DNA of 52,678 nucleotides from Richelia sp. CSU_2_1 (GTDB lineage Bacteria > Cyanobacteriota > Cyanobacteriia > Cyanobacteriales > Microcoleaceae): the NCBI GenBank assembly GCA_012034575.1, contig JAAUPF010000023.1:1-52678 (forward strand). The letters run 5' to 3'. A program made the position numbers and the translations under genes. Below the pieces are notes generated by a model. That model was not told the origin of the DNA, did no database searches, and saw nothing but the letters and a program-made list of their open reading frames with translations. This document shows positions 7,766-15,857 of the stretch, piece by piece (position 1 is the stretch's first letter; every line of letters starts with the position of its first letter).

Positions 7766-8230
7766 TTATGCAATGAATGTACCTTCAAATTTTCGATCGC
7801 GCAATATCTCGTTAACTCGATCGGTCAAGTTTCTGCGCTTGACTTCTTTCTCAATTTCTTTCGCTTCCTCAAAACAGATTTCCTCTTCAATCCCAGAAAC
7901 GGCATCTTGAAATTGTTTATTAATTCGCACCCAAGCATCAGCCAATTCTCGCACTTTAACTTCTTGCGAATTGAGTTTTTCCTGTCCGCTATCTTGCATT
8001 AATTCCGAAACTTTTTTCTTGTGCCACATGAAGAATGGAGTCCCATCTTTCAGCGGTGTCGATTTGCAATACTCTTCAGATAAAGCTCGATCTGTTGGCT
8101 TGCCATTTTCACCGCGCAATCCTAATTCTTTGAGTTTCTTGCCAATAGCAACCGCCGAAAGTCCAAACTGCTTTCCCAATGCAGTTTGATTCACCCAAAC
8201 ATCCGAAAACTTTGCCTTCTTTTTGCCCAT
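7766..8230 (-). CDS. Hypothetical protein with N-terminal helix-turn-helix-like segment
   Basis: A 154-residue soluble protein with good coding character and a GGAGAG ribosome-binding site just before its ATG. Residues about 12-40 (VNQTALGKQFGLSAVAIGK, then KLKELGLR) look like a helix-turn-helix of the type that recognises a replication or phage-like site. The rest is charged and helical, with a Glu/Lys-rich segment (EEEICFEEAKEIEKEVKRR). There are no membrane segments or catalytic motifs. It is convergent with the GlnX-like gene and divergent from the Uma2 gene at 8449. Function unknown; a DNA-binding accessory protein is possible. Confidence 0.7.
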   Translation of the reverse strand: MGKKKAKFSDVWVNQTALGKQFGLSAVAIGKKLKELGLRGENGKPTDRALSEEYCKSTPLKDGTPFFMWHKKKVSELMQDSGQEKLNSQEVKVRELADAWVRINKQFQDAVSGIEEEICFEEAKEIEKEVKRRNLTDRVNEILRDRKFEGTFIA

Positions 8231-8448
8231 CTCTCCATTCCTCTAGAAAATGCACTCAGGATTAATTATGGCTTGCCTTGCAGGGCGATCGCAAGTAAGA
8301 ATACACAACGGATTCGATAAATCTTGTCCCTGAAATAATCAAATTTACAAAAATTAATTTATTTGCTTCTAAAATTCAATAATATATAAGTTGAACTAGC
8401 AAGATTTTAAGATATACTAAAAAAGTAGATTAAAGGAGAGCGTTATCT

Positions 8449-9030
8449 ATGATCGCGCAAGTTGAAACCAAAACCTATACTGCTGAGGAATACCTAGAAG
8501 CTGAAGTCAATTCTCAAGAACGGCATGAATTTATCAATGGGGAGATTGTTGTAATGACTGGTGGCACACCGAATCACAATGAAATTATCAGCATCTTAAA
8601 TGCTATTTTTAGAGTGAGCCTCAAGGGTAAACCTTACAGTATTTTTGCATCCGATCAGCGGCTTTGGGTTCCCCAGCTTAATAATTATACTTACCCGGAT
8701 GCGATGGTGGTAGCAAAACCGATCGAACTTCAACCGGGACGTACCGATACAATTACCAATCCCCTACTGATTGCTGAAGTGCTGTCTAAAAGTACCAAAG
8801 CTTACGATCGCGATGAAAAGTTTGCAGCCTATCGCAGCATTCCCAGTTTCCAAGAGTATTTATTAATCGACCAATATCGGGTACAGGTAGAACAATATTC
8901 CAAAACTGAAACGAATAAATGGATCTTTTCAGAGTATAGCAATACGGGCGATCGACTGACCTTAAGCTCTATTCCTGTAGAGATTTTATTGGCAGATTTA
9001 TATGAAAATATTGAGTTTGTTGAAAATTAA
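8449..9030 (+). CDS. Uma2 family (DUF820) PD-(D/E)XK nuclease-fold protein
   Basis: Uma2/DUF820 family protein, a group massively expanded in filamentous cyanobacteria and built on the restriction-endonuclease fold. Motifs seen: TAEEYLEAE and HEFINGEIV near the N-terminus, YPDAMVV carrying the catalytic Asp, LIAEVLSKST carrying the Glu, and YRSIPSFQEYLLIDQ typical of the family. Length 193 residues is normal. An AGGAG site precedes the ATG. It appears monocistronic. The biological role of the family is not established; it is one of four such genes in the window. Confidence 0.92.
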   Translation: MIAQVETKTYTAEEYLEAEVNSQERHEFINGEIVVMTGGTPNHNEIISILNAIFRVSLKGKPYSIFASDQRLWVPQLNNYTYPDAMVVAKPIELQPGRTDTITNPLLIAEVLSKSTKAYDRDEKFAAYRSIPSFQEYLLIDQYRVQVEQYSKTETNKWIFSEYSNTGDRLTLSSIPVEILLADLYENIEFVEN

Positions 9031-9221
9031 ACGGTGGCGGTGGTGGCGGTGGTTAATATTAAGCCAGTTAATTAACCATAATAATTGCAATTGCAGCCAG
9101 TTTATTTAATAAATGGTTAATAACTTCTAGAGCGATCGCCTTTAAAAGCCTGTTGTTTCTTAGTTTAGGCGATCGCTCCTACAAAATCCTCAAAGTCGAT
9201 CGCCCGAATTACCGATTGCAA

Positions 9222-9899
9222 TCAATTTAAATTATCCGGATCTACCCCCAACTCTCGCAATCGCTTAGCTAATCTGTTGGCGCGTTGGGATTCTTGTTTC
9301 ACCCATTCTTCCGGTGTCGGATAGCGTTTTCCAGTGGCATCGTACCAATACAACCACTCTCTCGTCACCCCAGAATAATTGCCCCTTTCGCAACCGATTC
9401 CCAAGCCAATCTCTGGCATCCACAGCGGATTTTCTGACTGCAACTCATACTTGCCGTTAACTAACTTGTGTATTTCCAAACGGGGTTTTCGACGGCGACG
9501 GGAAGAATAAATGACATAATAAAGTATGCCTAACTTTTGATATTCTTCCAGTTTCTCGGTGTATTCTTTACGATAAGTGGGGGACACTATTTCAATTACC
9601 AAACCGGGCATTACGTTTTCTTCCCACACCACGTAACTGGGGCGCAATTCTTCATCGTAAAACCTTTCTACACCCAAACTTAAGAAGGCATCAGGGACGA
9701 TCGGAGGCTTGTCTGGGTGGTAGAATACACCCATATCTATGCCGAAAAACCAGTCCATGCGCTCGGCCCAAAGTAGCAGCAATATTGCTTTGAGCAATCC
9801 CGGTATTAGTTCTTGCAGTTCGTTATCCACGGGCTTTTCATCTGAGTCGGGCAGTTCGTCGGCTGAGGGCCAGTGGCTGGGAAATTTGTACTCTAACAT
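9222..9899 (-). CDS. Uma2 family (DUF820) protein, second copy
   Basis: Uma2/DUF820 family member with the motifs PDAFLSLGV (Asp), GLVIEIVSP (Glu) and YQKLGILYYVIY. It differs from the first copy by an acidic N-terminus (LPDSDEKPVDNELQE) and a C-terminal extension rich in Arg/Glu ending in LGVDPDNLN, both common in one cyanobacterial subgroup. The ATG at 9899 was preferred; an in-frame TTG at 9914 would add five residues. It is convergent with the first Uma2 gene. Function of the family is not established. Confidence 0.9.
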   Translation of the reverse strand: MLEYKFPSHWPSADELPDSDEKPVDNELQELIPGLLKAILLLLWAERMDWFFGIDMGVFYHPDKPPIVPDAFLSLGVERFYDEELRPSYVVWEENVMPGLVIEIVSPTYRKEYTEKLEEYQKLGILYYVIYSSRRRRKPRLEIHKLVNGKYELQSENPLWMPEIGLGIGCERGNYSGVTREWLYWYDATGKRYPTPEEWVKQESQRANRLAKRLRELGVDPDNLN

Positions 9900-10060
9900 G
9901 GCGTCTTTCCTCAAAACTTATATTGATAATAACATTGTCGATCGCCCTACAAATACGCCGTCGCTACCGGAGTCACCAACATTACCACTACTAAAAAATT
10001 GACGTTTACCGCTACTTTGCTTATATTAAAAGTAAGTTGACAGCGGTCTAACATAAAATT

Positions 10061-10819
10061 ATGAAACAGACAACAGAGAAACTCGAACTCCTATATACGG
10101 GCTTCTTTTGGACTCCGCTAGTGGTTGGTGTTGGGTTCTTAGTAGGGGGTTGGTTTATGGGGCATACCGGCAGTCTTTTTGGATATTTATTATTTGCTGT
10201 ACTTGGCTTTATTGTGTTGTTATTCGGACAGATTGAGAGCTTTACATTTGATAAAAATTTAGGTTATGTGATTTTGAAGCTGCAACAACCATTCAGGTTT
10301 AAAAATAGAGTTTTCAAATACCAGATTCAAGATATTTCAGGTGTGGAGATACAGAAAATTGATTATATTTCATATACAAGGAGAGGTAGCAGGAGGAGGA
10401 TTGGATATCGTGTCCGGCTGGTGTTGTATTCAGGCAAGAGGTACATTTCTATACCTTCATACCTTAGCAATGGTTTGCGAGATAAGGAGAAAACAGCCGA
10501 AATCATTGCTACATTTCTAAATATCAGAAATTACGGTCTTAGAGGCTTTTCCAAACAACAAAATTCTAGCGAAGAACTTCAATGGGATACTGTAGAGGAG
10601 GAGATTACCCACTGGAAAACAGCGATTCGTAGTGACTCTAAGGATGCTAATGCTCGCATGAAATTGGCACTGGCTTTGATTGAGCAAAACCAAATAAAAA
10701 ATAAAGAACAAGCAATCAACCACCTAAAACAAGCCCAGGATATTTTCACAACTCAAGGTTATGGTGACGAGGCTATGCAAGCTCTCGAACTAATAAATAA
10801 ATTCGATCGCCCGAACTAA
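10061..10819 (+). CDS. Membrane protein with two TM helices and C-terminal TPR-like region
   Basis: A 252-residue protein with two hydrophobic helices at about 15-35 and 40-58, then a beta-rich cytosolic region (about 60-150; FTFDKNLGYVILKL, YRVRLVLYSGKRYISIPSY) resembling a PH-like membrane-attached domain, and a helical C-terminus (about 175-250; ITHWKTAIRSDSKDANARMK and the following helices) resembling a TPR pair. The first part is reminiscent of cyanobacterial membrane proteins of unknown function. No catalytic motif is visible. It stands alone between a Uma2 gene and the convergent mnt operon. Function unknown. Confidence 0.75.
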   Translation: MKQTTEKLELLYTGFFWTPLVVGVGFLVGGWFMGHTGSLFGYLLFAVLGFIVLLFGQIESFTFDKNLGYVILKLQQPFRFKNRVFKYQIQDISGVEIQKIDYISYTRRGSRRRIGYRVRLVLYSGKRYISIPSYLSNGLRDKEKTAEIIATFLNIRNYGLRGFSKQQNSSEELQWDTVEEEITHWKTAIRSDSKDANARMKLALALIEQNQIKNKEQAINHLKQAQDIFTTQGYGDEAMQALELINKFDRPN

Positions 10820-10865
10820 TCGATGTGCTTTTAGATAGAGGATTGAAGTCCTCACTACAAACCAG

Positions 10866-11720
10866 TTACTCGATCGCCCCTGAATTCCTCGATCGAACTA
10901 ACAAACCGTATTTCGGAGCAAAAATCATTGCCAACACAAACAATAGCGTTTGCAGCACCACAATACATCCGCCCGTCGAACCGTCAATATGATAGCTGAT
11001 ATAAGTTCCCATCACGCTAGAAAATACGCCCGAAGCCATCGCAATTAACATCATCCTGTCAAAATTATCGCTCAACAAATAGGCAGTTGCCCCCGGAGTC
11101 ACCAACATTGCCACTACTAAAATAATCCCGACAGTTTGCAATCCGGCAACTGCTGTCAGCGATAGCAAAGATAGCAGCAAGTAATAGAGAAAGGTGATAT
11201 TTAAACCGATCGATCGCGCGTGACTTGAATCAAAACAAAATAGAATCAAATCTTTGCGCAAAATTGCCAGCGCAACAAGAGTAACGACGCTAATAATTAC
11301 AGTTTGAATGATATCAGCATCGGAAATACCCAAAACATTGCCAAACAAAATATGCGTCAGGTCGATCGAACTTCTAATTTTCGATACCAACACCAAACCC
11401 AACGCAAAAAATCCGGTAAAAACTAAACCGATAACCGTATCTTCTTTAACTCTAGTTTGCGCTTTAATAAAGCCGATCGCAATTACCGAACCCACGCCAA
11501 ATACAAACGCACCAACTGCTAAAGGAATATTCAAAACGTAAGCAATGACAACTCCCGGCATCACCGCATGAGAAACTGCATCGCCCATCAACGCCCATCC
11601 TTTCAAAGTCATGTAGCAAGAAAGTGCAGCACAAACCAGCCCTACTAAAGCGCTAACTAAAATTGCCTTCACCATGAATTCATGCTGCAACGGCGCGGCA
11701 AACCACTGAATTAAATCCAT
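10866..11720 (-). CDS. mntB: Manganese ABC transporter permease MntB
   Basis: Inner-membrane permease of the metal-ion ABC-3 family (ZnuB/MntB/SitC type), 284 residues with eight to nine hydrophobic segments and the family signatures GDAVSHAVMPGVVIAY near residue 45 and VTPGATAYLL near 205. It is last in the order binding protein - ATPase - permease on the minus strand, the same order as Synechocystis mntCAB, and is assigned to Mn2+ because the binding protein is MntC. A GGGAG site precedes its ATG. A 149-base spacer with a repeated palindromic segment separates it from mntA. Confidence 0.9.
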   Translation of the reverse strand: MDLIQWFAAPLQHEFMVKAILVSALVGLVCAALSCYMTLKGWALMGDAVSHAVMPGVVIAYVLNIPLAVGAFVFGVGSVIAIGFIKAQTRVKEDTVIGLVFTGFFALGLVLVSKIRSSIDLTHILFGNVLGISDADIIQTVIISVVTLVALAILRKDLILFCFDSSHARSIGLNITFLYYLLLSLLSLTAVAGLQTVGIILVVAMLVTPGATAYLLSDNFDRMMLIAMASGVFSSVMGTYISYHIDGSTGGCIVVLQTLLFVLAMIFAPKYGLLVRSRNSGAIE

Positions 11721-11762
11721 TATTACTACTCCCGATATGCTTGAGTTAACTTATATTTTGGT

Positions 11763-11846
11763 TTTGAGAAACCGGGTTTCTGGCAAAGATTTTGCAATAC
11801 ACCCGATATTTCACAGAAACCCGGTTTCTTGCAAAGTCTTTGCTAC
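11763..11846. repeat. Direct repeat with palindromic core between mntA and mntB
   Basis: Two copies of a roughly 28-base unit: GAAACCGGGTTTCTGGCAAAG at about 11767 and GAAACCCGGTTTCTTGCAAAG at about 11816. Each contains a palindrome AGAAACCSGGTTTCT-like core. The location inside an operon suggests a transcript-level hairpin that could alter the mntA:mntB ratio, or simply a dispersed repeat. Confidence 0.6.
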
Positions 11847-11869
11847 AGAAACCGAAATGATGCGATAAT

Positions 11870-12625
11870 TCAACTTAACCGACTTTTACCAAAGGATAAA
11901 TCGCCAACCGAACCGCCAAAAGTGCGCGAAAGATTTTCCTCTGTAAACACTTCTGATGTGCTGCCGTAGGCGAGAATGCTGCGATTAATTAATACTACTC
12001 GATCGCAAAATGTGGTAATAGAATCCAAATTGTGAGTTGATACGAGAATCGTATGTCCTGCTTGGCGCAATTCCATCAACAAGTCGATCGTTGTTTTCTC
12101 AGTTTTAATATCAACACCTGCAAAAGGTTCATCTAGCAGCAAAATAGTTCCCTGTTGCGCCAAAGCCCGCGCAAAAAAAGTGCGTTTCTTTTGTCCTCCC
12201 GATAACTCTCCGATTTGCTTGTCGCGCATCGGCCACATTTCCATCCTTTCCAAACTTTCTCGCACGGCACGCTTGTCAGTAGCGCCCGGAATTCGCAGAA
12301 AATTCATGTACCCGTAACGTCCCATCATCACCACATCATAAACGTTCACCGGAAAATTCCAATCTACGTCTTCAGACTGAGGTATATATGCCACTAAATT
12401 GCTTTTTTGCACTTTGCGAAGTGGCAAACCATTCATCAAAATCCGCCCGGAAACAGGCTTTACCAGCCCCATCATTGCCTTAAACAGCGTCGATTTTCCC
12501 GCGCCATTCATCCCCACCAAACCGCAAATCGTGCCTGCTTTCAATTGCAGCGAGGCACTGTGCAAAGCAACTTTGCCGTGATACGCCACCGTCACATTTT
12601 CAATGTCGATACTGATTCTATCCAT
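11870..12625 (-). CDS. mntA: Manganese ABC transporter ATP-binding protein MntA
   Basis: ATPase subunit of the metal transporter, 251 residues. Walker [10 protein letters not shown] (about 38-46), Q-loop [14 protein letters not shown] with the acidic signature usual in MntA/ZnuC-like ATPases, ABC signature LSGGQKKR, Walker [11 protein letters not shown] and the switch His in VSTHNLD are all present. GGAGA precedes the ATG. It lies between mntC and mntB on the minus strand; a heptamer array immediately upstream overlaps the end of mntC. Confidence 0.93.
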   Translation of the reverse strand: MDRISIDIENVTVAYHGKVALHSASLQLKAGTICGLVGMNGAGKSTLFKAMMGLVKPVSGRILMNGLPLRKVQKSNLVAYIPQSEDVDWNFPVNVYDVVMMGRYGYMNFLRIPGATDKRAVRESLERMEMWPMRDKQIGELSGGQKKRTFFARALAQQGTILLLDEPFAGVDIKTEKTTIDLLMELRQAGHTILVSTHNLDSITTFCDRVVLINRSILAYGSTSEVFTEENLSRTFGGSVGDLSFGKSRLS

Positions 12626-12638
12626 CTGATTGTCTCCA

Positions 12639-12683
12639 AATTACCAATTACCAATTACCAATTACCCATTACCCATTACCCTG
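12639..12683. repeat. Heptamer array between mntC and mntA
   Basis: Six or so ATTACCA/ATTACCC units. On the minus strand the array supplies the last codons (QGNG) and stop of mntC and lies 14 bases upstream of the mntA start. The array has therefore grown into, or helped form, the end of a coding region. Confidence 0.8.
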
Positions 12684-13646
12684 TAACCCTTTTATCAAAG
12701 TATTCACGTTGTATTCAAGTAACTTAAGGTAGGTTGATGCCGGGCCATCTGCAGGAGAGAGGGAATCGACATAAAACACTCCGGCAAATTTTGCGCCTGT
12801 TTCCTTGGCTACCTGAAGTTGCGGTTCGTTACTGACGGTACTTTCGCAAAATACAGCAGGTATTTTGTTAGCTTTGACTGTATTAATTACTCTCTCAACT
12901 TGTTTTGGCGTCGCTTGTTGTTCGGCATTAACCGGCCAAATGTAAACTTCTTTTAGTCCGTAATCGCGGGCAATGTAGGAGAATGCACCTTCGCAGCTAA
13001 CTATGAAGCGTTTGTCGGGGGGAATTGCTGATATCGCTTGTTTTAGTTTAAGATCGATCGCCCTTATTTCCTCACTGTATTTAGCCGCATTCGCGTCATA
13101 GGTTTTCGCGTTAGCCGGATCGATATTTCCTAATGCTTTGCGAATGTTTTCGACATAAATCAAAGCATTTTTGGGCGACATCCAAGCATGGGGATTCGGT
13201 TTGCCTCGATAGGCGTCTTCCGCAATATCGACGGGTTGAACTCCTTCGCTCAAAGTAACGCGAGGAACTTTGGGAAAACTGTTATAAAATCGAGTTGCCC
13301 AGCGTTCCAAATTCAATCCGTTGTCCAAAATCAAACTAGCACCTTGCCCCCGTTTTAAATCACTGGGCGTGGGCTCGTAACCGTGAATTTCCGCCCCCGG
13401 TTTGGTAATCGATTCCACAATTGCTTTGTCTCCGGCGACATTCTGAGCCATGTCTGCAAGCACCGTGAAGGTGGTGAGAATGACTTTTCGGTCTTTTCTG
13501 GTCAAATCGGTAGCAGTGGGGCTAGAAACTCGATTTCGATCGGTCTGAAGCCCTGCCGTCTGAGTGTTGCACCCGCCCAGACAAACTCCCAGTAACAGTG
13601 CAAATCCCAGCATCTGATACTTGCGACAGATAACCTGATGATTCAT
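12669..13646 (-). CDS. mntC: Manganese-binding lipoprotein MntC
   Basis: Periplasm-facing Mn2+-binding lipoprotein of the cluster A-I family. Residues 1-26 form a lipoprotein signal ending in LGGC (Cys26). The four metal ligands known in Synechocystis MntC are all visible in context: His in AEIHGYEPTPSDL, His in KPNPHAWMSP, Glu in SCEGAFSYIARDYG and Asp in FYVDSLSP. The Cys pair thought to gate metal binding (SCEG and FCEST) is also conserved. It is the first gene of mntCAB, divergently transcribed from the nuclease gene at 13867. In cyanobacteria this operon is usually repressed by Mn2+ through ManSR; no site could be assigned here. AAAGG precedes the ATG. Confidence 0.94.
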   Translation of the reverse strand: MNHQVICRKYQMLGFALLLGVCLGGCNTQTAGLQTDRNRVSSPTATDLTRKDRKVILTTFTVLADMAQNVAGDKAIVESITKPGAEIHGYEPTPSDLKRGQGASLILDNGLNLERWATRFYNSFPKVPRVTLSEGVQPVDIAEDAYRGKPNPHAWMSPKNALIYVENIRKALGNIDPANAKTYDANAAKYSEEIRAIDLKLKQAISAIPPDKRFIVSCEGAFSYIARDYGLKEVYIWPVNAEQQATPKQVERVINTVKANKIPAVFCESTVSNEPQLQVAKETGAKFAGVFYVDSLSPADGPASTYLKLLEYNVNTLIKGLQGNG

Positions 13647-13866
13647 TGCCTTTCATAATATTTTCATTATCTTGAGTTTATCACAGTAGGGCAAAAAAAT
13701 GAAACAATTATGAAAAACAGGTAAAACGAGCGATCGAGCCAGAAAATCGACACAGGAACCAGCAGCAAGTCTCGGGCTGCCGGGAGGTCTGCCTGACAAG
13801 TTTGAAATATGATAAACTCAAGCAGATAGCTTATTTTAAAGTATGTAGTTAGCTGGAGTATGACTG

Positions 13867-14415
13867 TTGGTTGCGACACAAGATTGTGAAAGAATGATTC
13901 GATCGCTCGGATGGGATGGGTTGCGCGCTCTATGGGACAATATCGAGAATCGCAGCACTCCAGGATGGGACCCCGGCCAGGCTTTTGAATATTTGGTAAT
14001 CCGAGCATTTCAACTTGATGGTGCGCGGGTAAAATGGCCTTATACGGTGAGGCTTTTTGATGAGGTAGTCGAGCAAATTGACGGTGCCGTTCATTGTGCG
14101 GGACTTTCTTGTTTGGTCGAAAGCAAAGATTTTGCAGACAAAGCAGTTGATATTAATCCTATTGCTAAACTTCGCAATCAACTTTTACGCCGCCCCGTCG
14201 GTACAGTTGGCTTACTTTTTAGTCGAACTGGGTTCACAAATGCGGCTGTCAACCTTTCATGCTTTTCATTGCCACAAGCAATTCTTTTGTGGAATGGAGA
14301 CGAAATAAGATATGCACTTGAGCAGGAAAGAATCTGCGAATTATTAACTTTAAAATATTGCGGAGCGGTAGAATACGGAGTGTCTAATTACAACGTTATA
14401 TTGCGAGGTATCTAA
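13867..14415 (+). CDS. Predicted PD-(D/E)XK restriction-endonuclease-like protein
   Basis: A 182-residue protein with a restriction-endonuclease-like core: Glu in GQAFEYLVIRAF (helix 1), Asp in EQIDGAV, then a strand ending in VESKDF (E-x-K) and a following Arg/Gln helix KLRNQLLRR. This order E...D...ExK is the PD-(D/E)XK catalytic set, as in Mrr-like nucleases. The TTG at 13867 has GGAG eight bases upstream; an ATG at 13894 is the alternative. Its stop overlaps the next start by one base (TAATG), indicating coupled translation with a TOPRIM-like protein. Neither a methylase nor a specificity gene is near. The target is unknown; a defence or repair role is inference. Confidence 0.75.
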   Translation: MVATQDCERMIRSLGWDGLRALWDNIENRSTPGWDPGQAFEYLVIRAFQLDGARVKWPYTVRLFDEVVEQIDGAVHCAGLSCLVESKDFADKAVDINPIAKLRNQLLRRPVGTVGLLFSRTGFTNAAVNLSCFSLPQAILLWNGDEIRYALEQERICELLTLKYCGAVEYGVSNYNVILRGI

Positions 14416-14972
14416 TGAAGGTTTACATTATCTGTGAAGGTGATTTCGATGCACAATTACTTAAAACTGTGCTGCCAGAAAATTTACTCACTGATGTGGG
14501 AGTTGTTGTTGGTGGTAAAATATATAATATTAAATCACTAGCTATGTCTTTAATTGTGAGTCGGCGGGTACCAGTTCTGATCGTATTTGATGTAGGTTCA
14601 TCAGTACCGGAGTTAGTTGAATTTCGCCGTCAAGATATAGAGGAAGTGGTTTTATGGGTAGCGGGTAAGACACCAGTTAAAATAGTGCCTGCTATTCCTG
14701 AAATAGAAACTATCTTTTTTCAAGATGTCTCTTTGCTGGAACGGTTGCTGGGATATACACCTCCTCAAAATCTACTCGATCGCGCCGTTTTTCTACCCAA
14801 AAAAGTTTTAGAGGAATTAATCGCTCGATCGAACATAATTCAAGATATATCCGAGATCCTAGATCGATTGACTGAGGAAGATATTGAGATTTTACGATCG
14901 GCTGCAATTATGCAAGAAATTATTCAGTTTCTGCAATCTGTCCGCGAAACAGCAGAGGCTACTTTAATTTAA
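14415..14972 (+). CDS. TOPRIM-like protein coupled to the upstream nuclease
   Basis: A 185-residue protein starting MKVYIICEGDFDAQLL, which fits the Glu-containing first strand of a TOPRIM fold (CEG.xD). VPVLIVFDVGSS fits the second acidic motif, although the usual DxD is DVG here. AIPEIETIFF resembles the IPEIEaW segment of DUF4276/OLD-type TOPRIM proteins. The C-terminus is helical. The ATG overlaps the stop of the nuclease gene, so the two products are probably made in fixed ratio and may act together. No ATPase or toxin-antitoxin gene is adjacent. The TOPRIM assignment is from pattern only. Confidence 0.65.
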   Translation: MKVYIICEGDFDAQLLKTVLPENLLTDVGVVVGGKIYNIKSLAMSLIVSRRVPVLIVFDVGSSVPELVEFRRQDIEEVVLWVAGKTPVKIVPAIPEIETIFFQDVSLLERLLGYTPPQNLLDRAVFLPKKVLEELIARSNIIQDISEILDRLTEEDIEILRSAAIMQEIIQFLQSVRETAEATLI

Positions 14973-15093
14973 AAAACTTTATCTTGCAATGCAGTAATTT
15001 TGATGGATGGCACAATTATGCTACGGCACTTCTGGACAACATATTGCGGATTTTGTCAAACAGCCAAAATAGTGCTACTATCCCCATATATCG

Positions 15094-15209
15094 ATCGGCT
15101 CTGATGGGGAACAGCCATCAGACGCAAGGGGGAAAGTTCGGTGCAAATCCGGCGCTGTCCCGCAACTGTAATGAGATTTTTGCATCTCTGAGTCAGGATG
15201 CCCGCCGAT
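15094..15209 (+). promoter_or_regulatory. Cobalamin riboswitch
   Basis: Conserved B12-box elements are read directly: GGGGGAAAGTTCGGTGCAAA, then TCCGGCGCTGTCCCGCAACT, then GTAATGAG, then GAGTCAGGATGCCCGCC. The closing P1 stem can be formed by ATCGGC (15094-15099) and GCCGAT (15204-15209). This is an adenosyl- or hydroxocobalamin-binding aptamer of the RF00174 family. About 175 bases separate it from the first downstream start codon at 15386; that stretch includes a dispersed segment (CACCGCAGATATCAGCAGAT). No obvious intrinsic terminator was seen, so control may be at translation or by a less obvious hairpin. Confidence 0.93.
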
Positions 15210-15385
15210 TTGTTTACCTGTTGTTTTTCATCTGCGAGGTATGGATGATGGTTAGTTTATTCTTTTTTAAATTATTGGATTCGGATTGTTTTCACCGCAG
15301 ATATCAGCAGATAAACACAGATGAACGCTGATGGAATTGGTTCTGTGTTTTGAAGAGGATATTATTTTAATGGGAATGACAAGAA

Positions 15386-15826
15386 ATGCGGGTTGAAGAT
15401 AGTGTTTGGCAGGGTAGTTTTGGTTACTGGCAAAACTTGTTTATTCACCAGAATATTTTGTCGATCGGACATACTGCTTGGCATGGTTTTTTGAATTCAG
15501 GTAGAGGCATTGTTGTTTGCACAATAAATACTCCGATCGACTGTGCTATTAATTGGAGCATTGATAACTTACAGTACGATTTGGAATTTATTTGCGAGTT
15601 GGATGCCAAGGCTTATTTACAGCAATTCAAACTAGAAGAAATAACTGTTTCAAACCTGCTCCAGATCGTTGCTACCTACGAACCCGATCGAGCGATCGTG
15701 TTTTTGTCGATCGCCAACAGTCAGATCGATATTAATTTGTTGCAAAACTTGGCAATTTCTCCCGTTCTGTGTTACGAACAAGTATGCAAGCGCTGGGAAG
15801 AATTTCAACCCGCCCCAAAATCCTAA
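15386..15826 (+). CDS. Hypothetical protein downstream of a cobalamin riboswitch
   Basis: A 146-residue soluble protein that I do not recognise. It begins MRVEDSVWQGSFGYWQN and has alternating strand/helix character (RGIVVCTINTPIDCAINWS; LEFICELDAKAYLQQF; RAIVFLSIANSQIDINLL). There are four cysteines but no clear metal motif, no signal peptide and no membrane helix. It is the first gene after the cobalamin riboswitch and is followed 31 bases later by a methyltransferase gene on the same strand, so both may be repressed when B12 is abundant. Function unknown. Confidence 0.65.
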   Translation: MRVEDSVWQGSFGYWQNLFIHQNILSIGHTAWHGFLNSGRGIVVCTINTPIDCAINWSIDNLQYDLEFICELDAKAYLQQFKLEEITVSNLLQIVATYEPDRAIVFLSIANSQIDINLLQNLAISPVLCYEQVCKRWEEFQPAPKS

Positions 15827-15857
15827 AACTTACCTAATTCTCCCACCTAATTCTCCC

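Noticed and set aside
14984..15331. Open frame across the cobalamin riboswitch
   Set aside because: It overlaps the conserved aptamer and has no protein character.
15669..15857. N-terminal extension of the methyltransferase
   Set aside because: It overlaps the preceding gene in another frame and lacks family sequence; the ATG at 15858 begins the conserved part.
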